DNA of 64,000 nucleotides from a bacterium (GTDB lineage Bacteria > Bdellovibrionota > Bdellovibrionia > Bdellovibrionales > Bdellovibrionaceae): positions 241,073 to 305,072 of the forward strand of contig JAIELP010000001.1 of NCBI GenBank assembly GCA_019752925.1, written 5' to 3'. Both the position numbers and the translations under genes were made by a program. This document shows, one piece after another, positions 7,934 through 17,144 of this stretch. The first letter of the stretch is position 1, and every line of letters starts with the position of its first letter. A model generated the notes under the pieces. The model was not told the DNA's origin and made no database searches. It worked only from the letters and a program-made list of their open reading frames with translations.

Positions 7934-9574
7934 ATGTTTTCAAAAGCTTTAATCGCGGTTTTCGTCGGTTTAAACTTAGTAGCTGCTGCAGCTTCTGCAA
8001 CAACTCCTAATGTAAATGCACCTAAAGGTGGAGTTTTGATTTTCCACTTAGATAATGAGCCAGAAGGTCTTCACCCAATTATGGCTGGTGACACTTACTC
8101 AACAGAAGTAAATAACTACATTCACGACTCTATGTGTGCTCGTGACATCAATACATGGGACTTAGTTCCAAGACTTGCTGAAAAGTGGGAAACTTCTGCC
8201 AATGGTTTAGAGTTTACATTTACGTTAAGAAAAGACGCTGTTTTCCAAAACGGTGATCCGGTAACGGCTGAAGACGTTAAGTTCTCATTAGAGCACGTAC
8301 GCGAACCAAAGCTTCAGGCTTTGAACTTAGTTCCTTACTACGAAGGATTAGTTAAAGTTGAAGTTCTTGATAAGCATAAAATCAAATTTACGGCTAAAGA
8401 AAAGTACTTCAAAAATTTAAGCGTTATCTGCGGTATTACGGTACTTCCGAAATCAGTTTACGGAAATGTTGATAAATCAGTAAAAATGCAAAAAGAAGGT
8501 ATCGGCGCGGGCCCTTACAAATTAGAAAAATACGATAAAGGCCAACAGATCGTTCTTAAAAAATTTGATAAATGGTTCGGCGATAAAATGCCAATCTACA
8601 AAGGTTATTATAACTTTGATCAAATCACTTTCAAATTTACTAAAGAGATCAACGTAACAACTGAAAAATTGAAAAAAGGTGATTTAGATTATGTTGAATT
8701 ATTAAGAGCTGACGATTACTTAGCCGTAACAGGTAAGCCATTCAAACCTTTATACAATCAGCCTAAGTTCCAAGGTAAAGCTGTTAAAAACAAAATGCCT
8801 AAATCATACGGCTACATCGGATTTAACTTCTTAGATCCAATCCTTAAAGATAAAAATGTTCGTTTAGCTATCGCTCACCTAGTTAATCGCGAAGAAATGA
8901 ACAAAAAATTCTTTGAAGGTTTAAATGACTTAGCGACAGGTCCTGTATCTGTTAACTCTACACAGGCTGCAGCGGTTCAACCAATTCAGTTTAACCCAGC
9001 GAAAGCTCAAGAGTTACTGGCTAAATCGGGTTGGGCTGATACTGATAAAAATGGTGTTTTAGATAAAGTTATCAACGGTAAAAAGACCGAATTGAATTTA
9101 TCTTATATCTACGCACGTAAAGAATCTGAAAAACAATGGACTATTATTAAAGAAGACGCGAAAAAAGCCGGTATTAATATCGACTTAAAATTCTTAGAAT
9201 GGAACAGCTTCTTAAAAACTATCGACGATAACAAAATGCAACTTTATGCTATGGGCTGGGGTGGCGGTGACGTTGAAATGGATCCAAAACAAATTTGGCA
9301 TTCATCTTCTAGCAAAAAAGGTGGCTCTAACCGTGGTAGCTACTCAAACCCTGAAGTTGATAAATTAATCGATCAGGGCCGAGCTGAGTTAAACGATGCT
9401 AAGCGTGGTGCTATTTTCAAAAAGGCTTATACTTTGATTGCTGAAGACGTTCCATACGTATTCTTATTCAATGTTAAGTACGATTTCTATGCTATGTCTA
9501 AAAAAGTAGCTCAACCTGGTGATACCTTTAATTATAATTTTGGTGTAACTTCTTGGTGGAGTGCTCAACCTTAA
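7934..9574 (+). CDS. oppA: oligopeptide ABC transporter, substrate-binding protein
   Basis: A family 5 solute-binding protein that captures peptides in the periplasm for the OppBC channel. It has a cleavable signal peptide (residues 1-22, ending AAASA) and no lipobox. The family signature lies near the N-terminus: LVPRLAEKWETSANGLEFTF, LRKDAVFQNGDPVTAEDVKFSLE. The 546-residue length is typical. GGGGGA at 7922-7927 is a good ribosome binding site. It leads an operon with two permease genes (22-base and 8-base gaps). The codons are A/T-rich and uniform, as expected for a highly expressed gene. Peptide uptake would suit a predator that lives on host protein. Confidence 0.9.
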   Translation: MFSKALIAVFVGLNLVAAAASATTPNVNAPKGGVLIFHLDNEPEGLHPIMAGDTYSTEVNNYIHDSMCARDINTWDLVPRLAEKWETSANGLEFTFTLRKDAVFQNGDPVTAEDVKFSLEHVREPKLQALNLVPYYEGLVKVEVLDKHKIKFTAKEKYFKNLSVICGITVLPKSVYGNVDKSVKMQKEGIGAGPYKLEKYDKGQQIVLKKFDKWFGDKMPIYKGYYNFDQITFKFTKEINVTTEKLKKGDLDYVELLRADDYLAVTGKPFKPLYNQPKFQGKAVKNKMPKSYGYIGFNFLDPILKDKNVRLAIAHLVNREEMNKKFFEGLNDLATGPVSVNSTQAAAVQPIQFNPAKAQELLAKSGWADTDKNGVLDKVINGKKTELNLSYIYARKESEKQWTIIKEDAKKAGINIDLKFLEWNSFLKTIDDNKMQLYAMGWGGGDVEMDPKQIWHSSSSKKGGSNRGSYSNPEVDKLIDQGRAELNDAKRGAIFKKAYTLIAEDVPYVFLFNVKYDFYAMSKKVAQPGDTFNYNFGVTSWWSAQP

Positions 9575-9596
9575 TTATTTTAGGTAACTTTAGAAG

Positions 9597-10601
9597 ATGG
9601 CATTATATATTATTAGACGTTTATTATTGGCGATCCCTACGTTCATAGGGATCACTTTGATTACGTTCTTAATTATTAATGCCGCTCCCGGTGGACCGAT
9701 TGAGCAAAAGCTTCAGCAGCTGCAGTTCGGCGCTAAAGGTGGCGGTAAAGGCGAGATTTCTCAGGAAATCTTGGATGCCATGGTTAAGCAATACGGTTTT
9801 GATAAACCGGTTCATGAAAGATATATTATTTGGGTTAAAAACATCGCCAAACTTGATTTTGGCGAAAGTTACTCTTATCAAGAACCTGCAATTGACGTTA
9901 TTACTTCTAAATTCCCAGTCTCACTTTCTTTTGGTATAGCGTCTTTATTTTTAACTTATTTAATCTGTATTCCTTTGGGAGTTAAAAAAGCCATTAAAGC
10001 CGGAGGAGTCTTCGACCAGATCAGTGGTGTAGTGCTTTATTTTCTGTATGCAATTCCGCCCTTGGTTTCGGGTATTTTATTAATAGTATGGTTTGCTGGG
10101 GGATCGCATTTTGATTGGTTCCCCATTGGAAATTTATACTCAGATAATTACGATAGTTTAACGACTATGGGTAAACTATGGGACCGCACATATCATTTTA
10201 TATTACCGCTTACTTGTTATATGTTAGGTAACTTTACTGAGCTGACAATGTTAGTACGTAACTCAATGTTAGATGTTATCAGTTCTGACTACGTCAGAAC
10301 TGCGCGCTCAAAAGGCTTAACGGATAAATTTGTTTATTATAAACATGCTTTACGTAATGCTTTAATTCCTGTGGCAACAGGATTAGGCGGGTTTTTAAGA
10401 GTATTCTTGGCGGGTTCATTAGTTATTGAACGTATTTTCAATTTAGATGGCATAGGTTTATTGAGCTATAACTCAATTTTAGCCCGTGATTACAATGTGA
10501 TTATGGGTATTACATTTATTTCTGCATTATTATTGTTAATAGGAAATATCATCAGCGATATTGTTTATGTACTTATTGACCCGAGAATTGATTTTAAATA
10601 G
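9597..10601 (+). CDS. oppB: oligopeptide ABC transporter permease OppB
   Basis: An inner-membrane channel subunit of 334 residues with about six membrane helices. The start RRLLLAIPTFIGITLITF is typical of OppB/DppB. The EAA loop that docks the ATPase reads RTARSKGLTDKFVYYKHALRNALIP near residues 237-262. The C-terminus ends with DIVYVLIDPRI, also a family hallmark. It follows oppA by 22 bases and precedes oppC by 8. The matching ATPase genes are not here but at 24.3-26.3 kb on the other strand. Confidence 0.92.
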   Translation: MALYIIRRLLLAIPTFIGITLITFLIINAAPGGPIEQKLQQLQFGAKGGGKGEISQEILDAMVKQYGFDKPVHERYIIWVKNIAKLDFGESYSYQEPAIDVITSKFPVSLSFGIASLFLTYLICIPLGVKKAIKAGGVFDQISGVVLYFLYAIPPLVSGILLIVWFAGGSHFDWFPIGNLYSDNYDSLTTMGKLWDRTYHFILPLTCYMLGNFTELTMLVRNSMLDVISSDYVRTARSKGLTDKFVYYKHALRNALIPVATGLGGFLRVFLAGSLVIERIFNLDGIGLLSYNSILARDYNVIMGITFISALLLLIGNIISDIVYVLIDPRIDFK

Positions 10602-10609
10602 GACTTGCA

Positions 10610-11650
10610 GTGAGAATTATTGAAGGCAGACTTATAACTAATGAATTAACACTAAAGCGCTATCGCCGCTTTAAACGCAATAAGCTTGCGGTTTTTTCGT
10701 CGTTAATGATTATGTTTTTAGTGTTTTTAAGTTTAACGGCTGAATTCTGGGCTAATAGTAAACCTATCATTATGAAATATCAGGGTAGTATGTATGTTCC
10801 TATGATCGTTGACTACCATCCAACTGTATTTGGTCGTGAAGATATTTTTGTAATGGATTATCGCTCTTTAGAATTTAATAAAGAAGCCGGCGACTGGGTG
10901 GCTTGGCCATTGATCCAATGGGATCCTTTAGAAAGTAATAGTAATGTAGATACGTATCCATCTCCTCCATCAAAATACAATTTAATGGGAACAGATGACC
11001 GTGGGCGCGATGTTTTAACACGTTTATTGTACGGCTTAAGATATTCTTTAGTGTTTGCAGTGGGCGCATGGTTTGCGTCTTACTTGCTCGGTGTGATTAT
11101 TGGGTCTGTAACCGGCTTCTTCGGTGGTAAAGTGGATTTGATCGGTATGCGTACAGTTGAAATTATTCAAACTATGCCGACCACTTTAATTTTAATTACA
11201 ATAATTTCTATATTTACACCTAATTTATTTGTTTTAATTATATTCTTAGCTTTATTTGATTGGACCAAACTTGCAATTTATATGCGTTCACAGTTTTTAC
11301 AATTACGTAAGCGCGAATTCGTAGAAGCAGCCCATGCATTGGGCGCTTCAAACAGTAAAATTATCTTTGGTCATATTTTACCTAATGCGCTTACTCCAAT
11401 TGTAACATTCTCTCCATTTGATATTGCCGCTAATATTTCAGTATTAGCTTTCTTAGATTACCTAGGTTTGGGCTTGCCGGCTCCAACTCCAAGTTGGGGT
11501 GAATTACTGGATCAGGCGCAAAAATATATTACTCAAGCTGAATGGCTTGTGTGGTATCCATCTGCTGCTCTGGTTATTACATTAACTCTTTTAATCAATA
11601 TCGGCCTTGCTGTACGTGATGCTTTCGATTCTAAGTCGTCTGTAGGCTAA
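10610..11650 (+). CDS. oppC: oligopeptide ABC transporter permease OppC
   Basis: The second channel subunit, 346 residues, with one N-terminal helix, a large periplasmic loop (residues about 50-130) and five further helices. NLMGTDDRGRDVLTRLLYGLRYSL is the OppC/DppC signature, and the EAA loop reads VEAAHALGASNSKIIFGHILPNALTP. The start is GTG, with AGGA just after the oppB stop. The long loop before the GTDDRGRD motif is larger than in DppC-type proteins and resembles the long OppC variants. It is the last gene of oppABC; a strong hairpin follows 280 bases later. Confidence 0.9.
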   Translation: MRIIEGRLITNELTLKRYRRFKRNKLAVFSSLMIMFLVFLSLTAEFWANSKPIIMKYQGSMYVPMIVDYHPTVFGREDIFVMDYRSLEFNKEAGDWVAWPLIQWDPLESNSNVDTYPSPPSKYNLMGTDDRGRDVLTRLLYGLRYSLVFAVGAWFASYLLGVIIGSVTGFFGGKVDLIGMRTVEIIQTMPTTLILITIISIFTPNLFVLIIFLALFDWTKLAIYMRSQFLQLRKREFVEAAHALGASNSKIIFGHILPNALTPIVTFSPFDIAANISVLAFLDYLGLGLPAPTPSWGELLDQAQKYITQAEWLVWYPSAALVITLTLLINIGLAVRDAFDSKSSVG

Positions 11651-12001
11651 AAATAATGAAACAAATAAGTGAACAGCCTCAACTAAGTTCCGTGAGCAGG
11701 AAAATCTCTGGATTTTAAGTCCATCCTAAACTTGTACACGTTGGCAGAACCAAAAGTTTAGAGTTTACTTAACAAGATCTAATAATGATTTCAGAAGTTT
11801 TAAAATTAATAAAACTAGACTTAAAACCACTTTAGAATAGTTCAAAAAACGACGAAAATGTTTATACTGGTTAGGTATATTTAAATTCGGCATTCGGAAC
11901 CTCCTTTTAAATCGGAGATTTTGAAGCTCTTAAAGCGAAGTTGAGGTGTTCAGCTTCGCTTTATGCATTTTAAGGGCAAATTTTTATGAAGATTAAAAGA
12001 A
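11651..12001. other. intergenic region between oppC and speA
   Basis: About 350 bases without a convincing gene. It holds two inverted repeats (TGGA-7-TCCA at 11709-11723, CTAAACTT/AAGTTTAG at 11726-11733 and 11754-11761) and a strong hairpin at 11931-11963. An untranslated small RNA is possible but unsupported. The speA end carries a tandem repeat (12002-12037). Confidence 0.5.
11931..11963 (+). terminator. strong hairpin, possible oppABC terminator
   Basis: TAAAGCGAAG-T-TGA pairs with TCA-G-CTTCGCTTTA around a five-base loop, giving a 14-bp stem with one G-U pair. The following bases (TGCATTTT) are only moderately T-rich, so termination efficiency is uncertain. Confidence 0.5.
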
Positions 12002-12037
12002 AAGTGCCAGCTACCTATTAAGTGCCAGCTACTTATT
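12002..12037. repeat. tandem 18-base repeat overlapping the speA stop codon
   Basis: 12002-12019 and 12020-12037 are direct copies that differ at one base (AAGTGCCAGCTACCTATT and AAGTGCCAGCTACTTATT). The second copy contains the speA stop codon (12033-12035) and part of the last sense codon. The core also occurs at 5542-5556. Confidence 0.8.
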
Positions 12038-14009
12038 CCATCTCTTCAAGATAAGTATAACCAGATAAGCCTTCTTCGTAGTGCTTGATAAGAGCTTTAG
12101 CTTCCTGCTTCGTGATATTGCCATTTGCAATACTTTCTTCAGTAAACTGACGAACATTATCAACCATTTCGGCACGGCCGTACTGAACATAAGTTAATAC
12201 TTCAGTTACAGTATCGCCTGGAACATAATGGTCTACGGTGTAACCTGATTCATGGATAGAAATGTGAACCGCATCGGTATCGCCGAATAAGTTGTGTAAG
12301 TCGCCTAAGATCTCTTGGTAAGCGCCAGTTAAGAAAACGCCTAAGTAGTAAGGAGCATCACCTTCTTTGAACGGGTGAACTCTTAAAGTCTTTTTAACTT
12401 CGCCAGTTTCTGTGTCGATGAATTTTTCGATTTTACCGTCAGAGTCACAAGTTAAGTCAGCTAATGTAGCTTCATGGCAAGGTTCGTTCTTGTGATTATG
12501 AATTGGCATAACCGGGAACAGCTGGCCAACAGCCCAAGAATCTGGAACTGATTGGAATACGGAGAAGTTACAGAAGTAAGTATCGCAAAGTGTTTCGCGA
12601 AGTTCAGAAACGATATCGTCGCAGTCAGGAGTGCTTTGAGCTAATGCCAACATTTTTGTAGCGATAGCAAAGAACATACTTTCACACCAAGCACGTTGAG
12701 TTAAATTCAATACGCCGTATGTAAAAAGATTTAATGTTTCTTGTTTAGATTGCATCAAGTCGTTGAAACATTCATTAATGTTTTCGTTGTTTAGTTTTTC
12801 GTAGATGTATTGCAAATCCTGCATAATAGCTGGATCTGTTTTAGCTGCAGAAGCTGGCGGCTCCTGACGGAATAAGTTATTAACACCCATGACGTCAAAA
12901 ATTAAAACTGAGTGATGCGCTACTAATGCGCGGCCAGATTCAGTAATAATGTTTGGATGCGGAACATTTTTTTCATCGCAAAGAGCCTGAAGAGTTGAAA
13001 CAACATCATTGGCGTATTCTTGCTCTGAATAATTGATTGAGGAATCTGTCCAGCCTGTTCCGTCGTAGTCTACGCCTAAACCACCACCGACATCGATGTA
13101 CTTAAGCTTAGCGCCTAAAGAGTGTAACTCTGTGTAGAAGCGAGCCGCTTCTTTTAATGAAGATTTAATACTTTGAATAGATGGAACCTGGGAACCGATA
13201 TGGTAGTGAAGGAGCTCTAGGCAATCCAGCATATTTTGTTTTTTAAGGAACTCAACACCTTCAACTATTTCAATTGCAGTTAGACCAAATTTAGATCTAG
13301 CGCCTGCAGAATCAACCCATTTGCCAGCACCTTGCGTATTTAATTTAGCGCGGAAACCGATTTTAGGTTTTATATTTAATTTTTTAGCGGCATCAGTTAT
13401 TAATTTTAATTCGTCTTTGCGGTCTACAACGATAATTATTTCGCGACCGATTTTTTGAGCTAAGAGCGCTGTTTCAATGTACTCAGCATCTTTGAAACCG
13501 TTACAGATAATCACACCATTTGGATTATTCATTAAAGAAAGAACAACAAGAAGTTCTGGCTTTGAACCGCACTCAAGGCCTAAATTAACATCGCGGCCGA
13601 ATTTAACTAGTTCCTGCACTAAGTGACGTTGTTGATTTACTTTGATTGGATAAACACCACGGTACTGGCCACGGTAGTTGTGATCCGCAAAAGCTTTTTG
13701 GAAACATGAATGTAATAGGTGAACGCGTTCGCGGATGATGTCAGGAAAACGTATCATGATAGGAATGCGAATACCGCGGTCTTGCAGTTCTTGTGTTAAC
13801 TCATAAAGATCAACTGAAGGACCATTGGTGTTTTTTGGCGTTACTTGTACGTTACCTTGTTCATTGATTCTGAAATATCCGTTACCCCAGTTATTGATAC
13901 CATAAACTTTGGCACTGTTTTCAACACTCCACTCGCTGGCTTTACCCTTAGTAAAAGCGTGAGTAGGTGATTTTGGTGAATTAGTCACAGGACTAGCTTC
14001 TAAACTCAT
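12033..14009 (-). CDS. speA: biosynthetic arginine decarboxylase
   Basis: A PLP enzyme of the alanine-racemase-like fold III that turns arginine into agmatine, the first step of polyamine synthesis by the agmatine route. The 658-residue protein has the SpeA landmarks: WSVENSAKVYGINNWG at the N-terminus, GVYPIKVNQQRHLV with the PLP lysine, HYHIGSQ, YIDVGGGLGVDYDG, ESGRALVAHHSV, and the C-terminal CDTYFCNFSVFQSVPDSW with the active-site Cys. ATG at 14009 is chosen over TTG at 14021, because GGGAGG (on the minus strand, 14014-14019) is correctly placed for it. With the speB-like gene 4 kb away it could make putrescine. The stop codon is embedded in a tandem repeat. Confidence 0.93.
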   Translation of the reverse strand: MSLEASPVTNSPKSPTHAFTKGKASEWSVENSAKVYGINNWGNGYFRINEQGNVQVTPKNTNGPSVDLYELTQELQDRGIRIPIMIRFPDIIRERVHLLHSCFQKAFADHNYRGQYRGVYPIKVNQQRHLVQELVKFGRDVNLGLECGSKPELLVVLSLMNNPNGVIICNGFKDAEYIETALLAQKIGREIIIVVDRKDELKLITDAAKKLNIKPKIGFRAKLNTQGAGKWVDSAGARSKFGLTAIEIVEGVEFLKKQNMLDCLELLHYHIGSQVPSIQSIKSSLKEAARFYTELHSLGAKLKYIDVGGGLGVDYDGTGWTDSSINYSEQEYANDVVSTLQALCDEKNVPHPNIITESGRALVAHHSVLIFDVMGVNNLFRQEPPASAAKTDPAIMQDLQYIYEKLNNENINECFNDLMQSKQETLNLFTYGVLNLTQRAWCESMFFAIATKMLALAQSTPDCDDIVSELRETLCDTYFCNFSVFQSVPDSWAVGQLFPVMPIHNHKNEPCHEATLADLTCDSDGKIEKFIDTETGEVKKTLRVHPFKEGDAPYYLGVFLTGAYQEILGDLHNLFGDTDAVHISIHESGYTVDHYVPGDTVTEVLTYVQYGRAEMVDNVRQFTEESIANGNITKQEAKALIKHYEEGLSGYTYLEEME

Positions 14010-14101
14010 GGGGCCTCCCAAAATAAAACTGCATTAAAAATGCAGGAAAACTATATTTTTATATTATTCGTATAAGGTCTTTTGGGGGTGCTTGCAACAA
14101 T

Positions 14102-14129
14102 AATCAGGCGCTTTTTACAGCGCCTGATT
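14102..14129 (-). terminator. hairpin terminator of leuS
   Basis: AATCAGGCGC and GCGCCTGATT form a perfect 10-bp stem around an eight-base loop, 8 bases beyond the leuS stop. On the minus strand ATTGTTG follows, so the U tract is weak. Confidence 0.6.
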
Positions 14130-14136
14130 TCGGGAT

Positions 14137-16521
14137 TTACTGAGGAACGATCAGATTCAGAATTTTGCCGGCTTTGTAAATGATCTTACTCGGAGTTTTT
14201 CCGGCTGTAGCCGCAGCCACAGTGGCAACTTCTAGAGCCAGTTTTACGGCTTCGGCCTCGCTGGCTGCAATAGCGACTTCAATGGTTCCGCGCATTTTGC
14301 CATTAACTTGAACACCTAAAGTAACAGAGTCATCTACGCAAAGCTCAGGCTTGAAGCTCGGCCACGTGGCATGAACCACTAAACCTTCGCCGCCAAGTTT
14401 TTGCCAGATTTCTTCAGCTGTGTGAGGTGCAAATGGCTGTAATAATTGAGCTAATGGAAGCAAAACTTTTTTAGATTTGCAGTCATGCTTATACAGCTCG
14501 TTAACCAAAATCATCATTTGGCTGATGCAGGTATTAAAGCTTAAAGCTTCAATATCTTCCGAAACTTTCTTAATTGTTTTATGTAAGACCTTTTCAACTT
14601 CCGCCGGTAAGGTGTCATCATTGGCATGACTGTCGCCAGTTGCCTCATTGATGGCCAATCTTGTAAAGCGATCCAAGAAGCGCTTTACTCCGTCGATGCC
14701 GCTTGAATTCCAGGGTTTGTCTTTATCCATAGGGCCTAAGAAGCAAACAAAACATCTTAGAGCATCTACTCCAGAATCTTTGGCCACTTCGTCGGCTGGA
14801 ATTACGTTGCCGCGGGATTTTGACATTTTTTCACCGTCAGGGCCTAAGATCATTCCTTGATGGGCTAATTTTTTAAAAGGTTCATCAACTGGAGATAAGC
14901 CTACGTCAAAAAGAACCTTGGTCCAAAATCTTGAATAAAGTAAATGTCCAACAGTGTGCTCGGCTCCACCTACATATAGATCAACTGGCATCCAGTACTT
15001 GGCTGCTCTTTCTGAAAATGGAGCTTCAGAATTTTGAGGATCGGCATACCGCAAGAAATACCACGAAGAGCCGGCAGCTCCGGGCATAGTGTCGGTTTCG
15101 CGTTTGATATTGTCGGCGTAATTAACCCAAGCTTTGTTGTTGGCTAAGGGTGCCTCGCCTGAATCCGATGGCTCGTAGTTAGCCACTTCAGGTAAAATTA
15201 CCGGAAGCTCATTGTAAGGAACAGCTTTTGATCCATGAGCTGTTTGCAAAATCGGAAACGGCTCGCCCCAATAGCGTTGGCGGCTAAAAAGCCAGTCGCG
15301 CAGTTTATACTGAACTAATTTTTTTCCTAAGTTTGATTTTTCTAAATGATCACACATTTTCTTGATGGCATCGGTTTTAGTTAAACCATTTAAAATATCT
15401 GAATTACAAAGTTTGCCTTCGCCAGTAAATGGTAAATCGCTTTCAGATTCTAAAACTCTTAAAATGGGTAATTCAAATTTTTGCGCGAATTCAAAATCAC
15501 GCTCGTCGTGCCCTGGAACAGCCATGATAGCACCTGTGCCGTAATCCATCATCACGTAATCGGCAATCCAAATTGGAATTTCTTTTTGATTTAATGGGTT
15601 AATCGCGAAGCCACCAGTAAACACACCGGTTTTTTCTGTAGCGGCTTTGCGGTCCACTTCAGATTTTTTTGCAGTGCCTTCGATATATTCAGCAACTTTA
15701 ACGGCTTGTCCTTGAGTAGTAATTTTTTTAACAAGCGGATGCTCAGGTGCTAAAACCATAAAGCTTACGCCGTAAATTGTGTCGGGACGAGTGGTGAAAA
15801 TTTCTAATTGGTCTGCAACACCTTTAACGTTGAATTTAACAGTGGCGCCTTCAGATTTACCGATCCAGTTACGTTGAGCTTCTTTAGTTCTTTCGGGCCA
15901 ATCGATTTTGTCTAAATCGTTTAATAATCTTTCAGCATAGTCGGTAATTTTTAACATCCACTGTTTCATTGGAACGCGGATAACAGGGTGACCACCGCGT
16001 TCTGATTTGCCATCAATAACTTCATCGTTAGCTAAAACAGTTTTTAAAGCGGGACACCAGTTAACCGGAACTTCTTTTTGATAAGCTAAACCTTTTTCAT
16101 AAAGCTTTAAGAAAATAAATTGTGTCCATTTGTAATACTCGGGTTCACAAGTAGAAATTTCGCGAGACCAATCAAAACTGAAACCGTATCTTTGTAAGGT
16201 GGCTTTAAAACTTTCGATAGCTTTTTTAGTTGTAATAGTGGGATGAACACCAGTTTGAATAGCGTATTGTTCTGCCGGTAAACCGAAAGCATCAAATCCC
16301 ATTGGGTGAAGAACATTGAAACCTTTAGTTCTTTTGTAGCGTGAAATAATGTCAGTTGGGGTGTAAGAGGCAATATGGCCCATATGTAATCCTGATCCTG
16401 AAGGATATGGAAACATATCAAGTGCATAATATTTTGGTTTTGTAGAATTATTGTCGGCTTTGTAAGCCTGTTTTTCTTGCCAGATTTTTTGCCATTTAGA
16501 TTCGATTTCGGTGTGTTTCAT
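14137..16521 (-). CDS. leuS: leucyl-tRNA synthetase
   Basis: Charges tRNA-Leu with leucine. The 794-residue protein has the class I signatures HMGH (in SGSGLHMGHIASYTPTD, near residue 45) and KMSKS (GEKMSKSRGN, near 560). The editing (CP1) domain carries TTRPDTIYGVSF, and the C-terminal part holds the anticodon-binding helices and VQVNGKMRG. The family usually has 800-860 residues, so this is at the short end. The start is ATG with no strong ribosome binding site. A hairpin terminator follows. Confidence 0.96.
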   Translation of the reverse strand: MKHTEIESKWQKIWQEKQAYKADNNSTKPKYYALDMFPYPSGSGLHMGHIASYTPTDIISRYKRTKGFNVLHPMGFDAFGLPAEQYAIQTGVHPTITTKKAIESFKATLQRYGFSFDWSREISTCEPEYYKWTQFIFLKLYEKGLAYQKEVPVNWCPALKTVLANDEVIDGKSERGGHPVIRVPMKQWMLKITDYAERLLNDLDKIDWPERTKEAQRNWIGKSEGATVKFNVKGVADQLEIFTTRPDTIYGVSFMVLAPEHPLVKKITTQGQAVKVAEYIEGTAKKSEVDRKAATEKTGVFTGGFAINPLNQKEIPIWIADYVMMDYGTGAIMAVPGHDERDFEFAQKFELPILRVLESESDLPFTGEGKLCNSDILNGLTKTDAIKKMCDHLEKSNLGKKLVQYKLRDWLFSRQRYWGEPFPILQTAHGSKAVPYNELPVILPEVANYEPSDSGEAPLANNKAWVNYADNIKRETDTMPGAAGSSWYFLRYADPQNSEAPFSERAAKYWMPVDLYVGGAEHTVGHLLYSRFWTKVLFDVGLSPVDEPFKKLAHQGMILGPDGEKMSKSRGNVIPADEVAKDSGVDALRCFVCFLGPMDKDKPWNSSGIDGVKRFLDRFTRLAINEATGDSHANDDTLPAEVEKVLHKTIKKVSEDIEALSFNTCISQMMILVNELYKHDCKSKKVLLPLAQLLQPFAPHTAEEIWQKLGGEGLVVHATWPSFKPELCVDDSVTLGVQVNGKMRGTIEVAIAASEAEAVKLALEVATVAAATAGKTPSKIIYKAGKILNLIVPQ

Positions 16522-16578
16522 AAGATTAAATCTTAATGCTTTGCACGACCGAAATCAAACCTAGAATGTTAATTAAGA

Positions 16579-16941
16579 CTATGCAGCGTAAGTGCTTTTA
16601 AATTTTTTGTACTGAGCAAAATCTTTTTTATAGCTCTTATTAGAGAATGTGTAGTTTTTAGAGATTACACCTTTTAAGAAGTTGTAATAATGAGTGTATA
16701 AGTAGTTACCCATGAATTTACCGAAGAAAGCTTTGTTCATATTAGGGTAGTATTCAGTTTTGCAGAATGTAGTCATCCATTTTTGTGACTGGCCCCACCA
16801 TTTAGTAGCTTCAGTGTGATCGATAAAGTTAGACACGAAATAGCTAGTGTTATTGAATTTATAACCGATTTCCCAGCCCGTGCCGGCTTTGATAAAGTAA
16901 CCTTTAAAAGTGAAATCTCCGCAATAAAATGTTTTAGTCAT
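16579..16941 (-). CDS. small aromatic-rich protein of unknown function
   Basis: Not recognised. The 120-residue product is rich in Tyr, Phe, Trp and Lys, with no signal peptide and no membrane helix. The N-terminal half looks like a small beta-sheet (FYCGDFTFKGYFIKAGTGWEIGYKFN) and the rest is probably helical. It is basic overall. ATG at 16941 is preferred over the longer frame starting at 16995, because AAGGAG lies seven bases upstream of it. It stands alone between leuS and the diguanylate cyclase gene. Its strong ribosome binding site suggests it is expressed. Confidence 0.6.
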   Translation of the reverse strand: MTKTFYCGDFTFKGYFIKAGTGWEIGYKFNNTSYFVSNFIDHTEATKWWGQSQKWMTTFCKTEYYPNMNKAFFGKFMGNYLYTHYYNFLKGVISKNYTFSNKSYKKDFAQYKKFKSTYAA

Positions 16942-17109
16942 GATGACTCCTTTGTGTTTTGGCTTTTCAGCTTTTAAAGTATGGCAAAGCCACATTGATT
17001 ACTAAAGTCCGGATTGCTTGAGTTAGGACCAATGGCTCAACAGACTTTTGTAGAGCGAATCTCACTTTGATACACAAAATTTGAACGTGTTTTTAAGGCG
17101 CTTGATACT

Positions 17110-17136
17110 TCATAATTTTTGGAGAAAAACCGATAA
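17110..17136 (+). promoter_or_regulatory. sigma-28-type promoter of the diguanylate cyclase gene
   Basis: ACCGATAA (17129-17136) matches the sigma-28 -10 box at 7 of 8 positions. The -35 region TCATAATT is weak (4 of 8) at the correct 11-base spacing. The 13 bases AAAACCGATAAGT (17126-17138) also occur at 56059-56071 at almost the same distance from another start codon. Transcription would begin within a few bases of the ATG at 17145, and no ribosome binding site is present. Confidence 0.5.
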
Positions 17137-17144
17137 GTATTCTA

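Noticed and set aside
11709..11723. tRNA-like anticodon arm (TGGA stem with a seven-base loop) in the oppC-speA gap
   Set aside because: No acceptor stem, D arm or TPsiC arm could be fitted around it, and the arm itself is only four base pairs.
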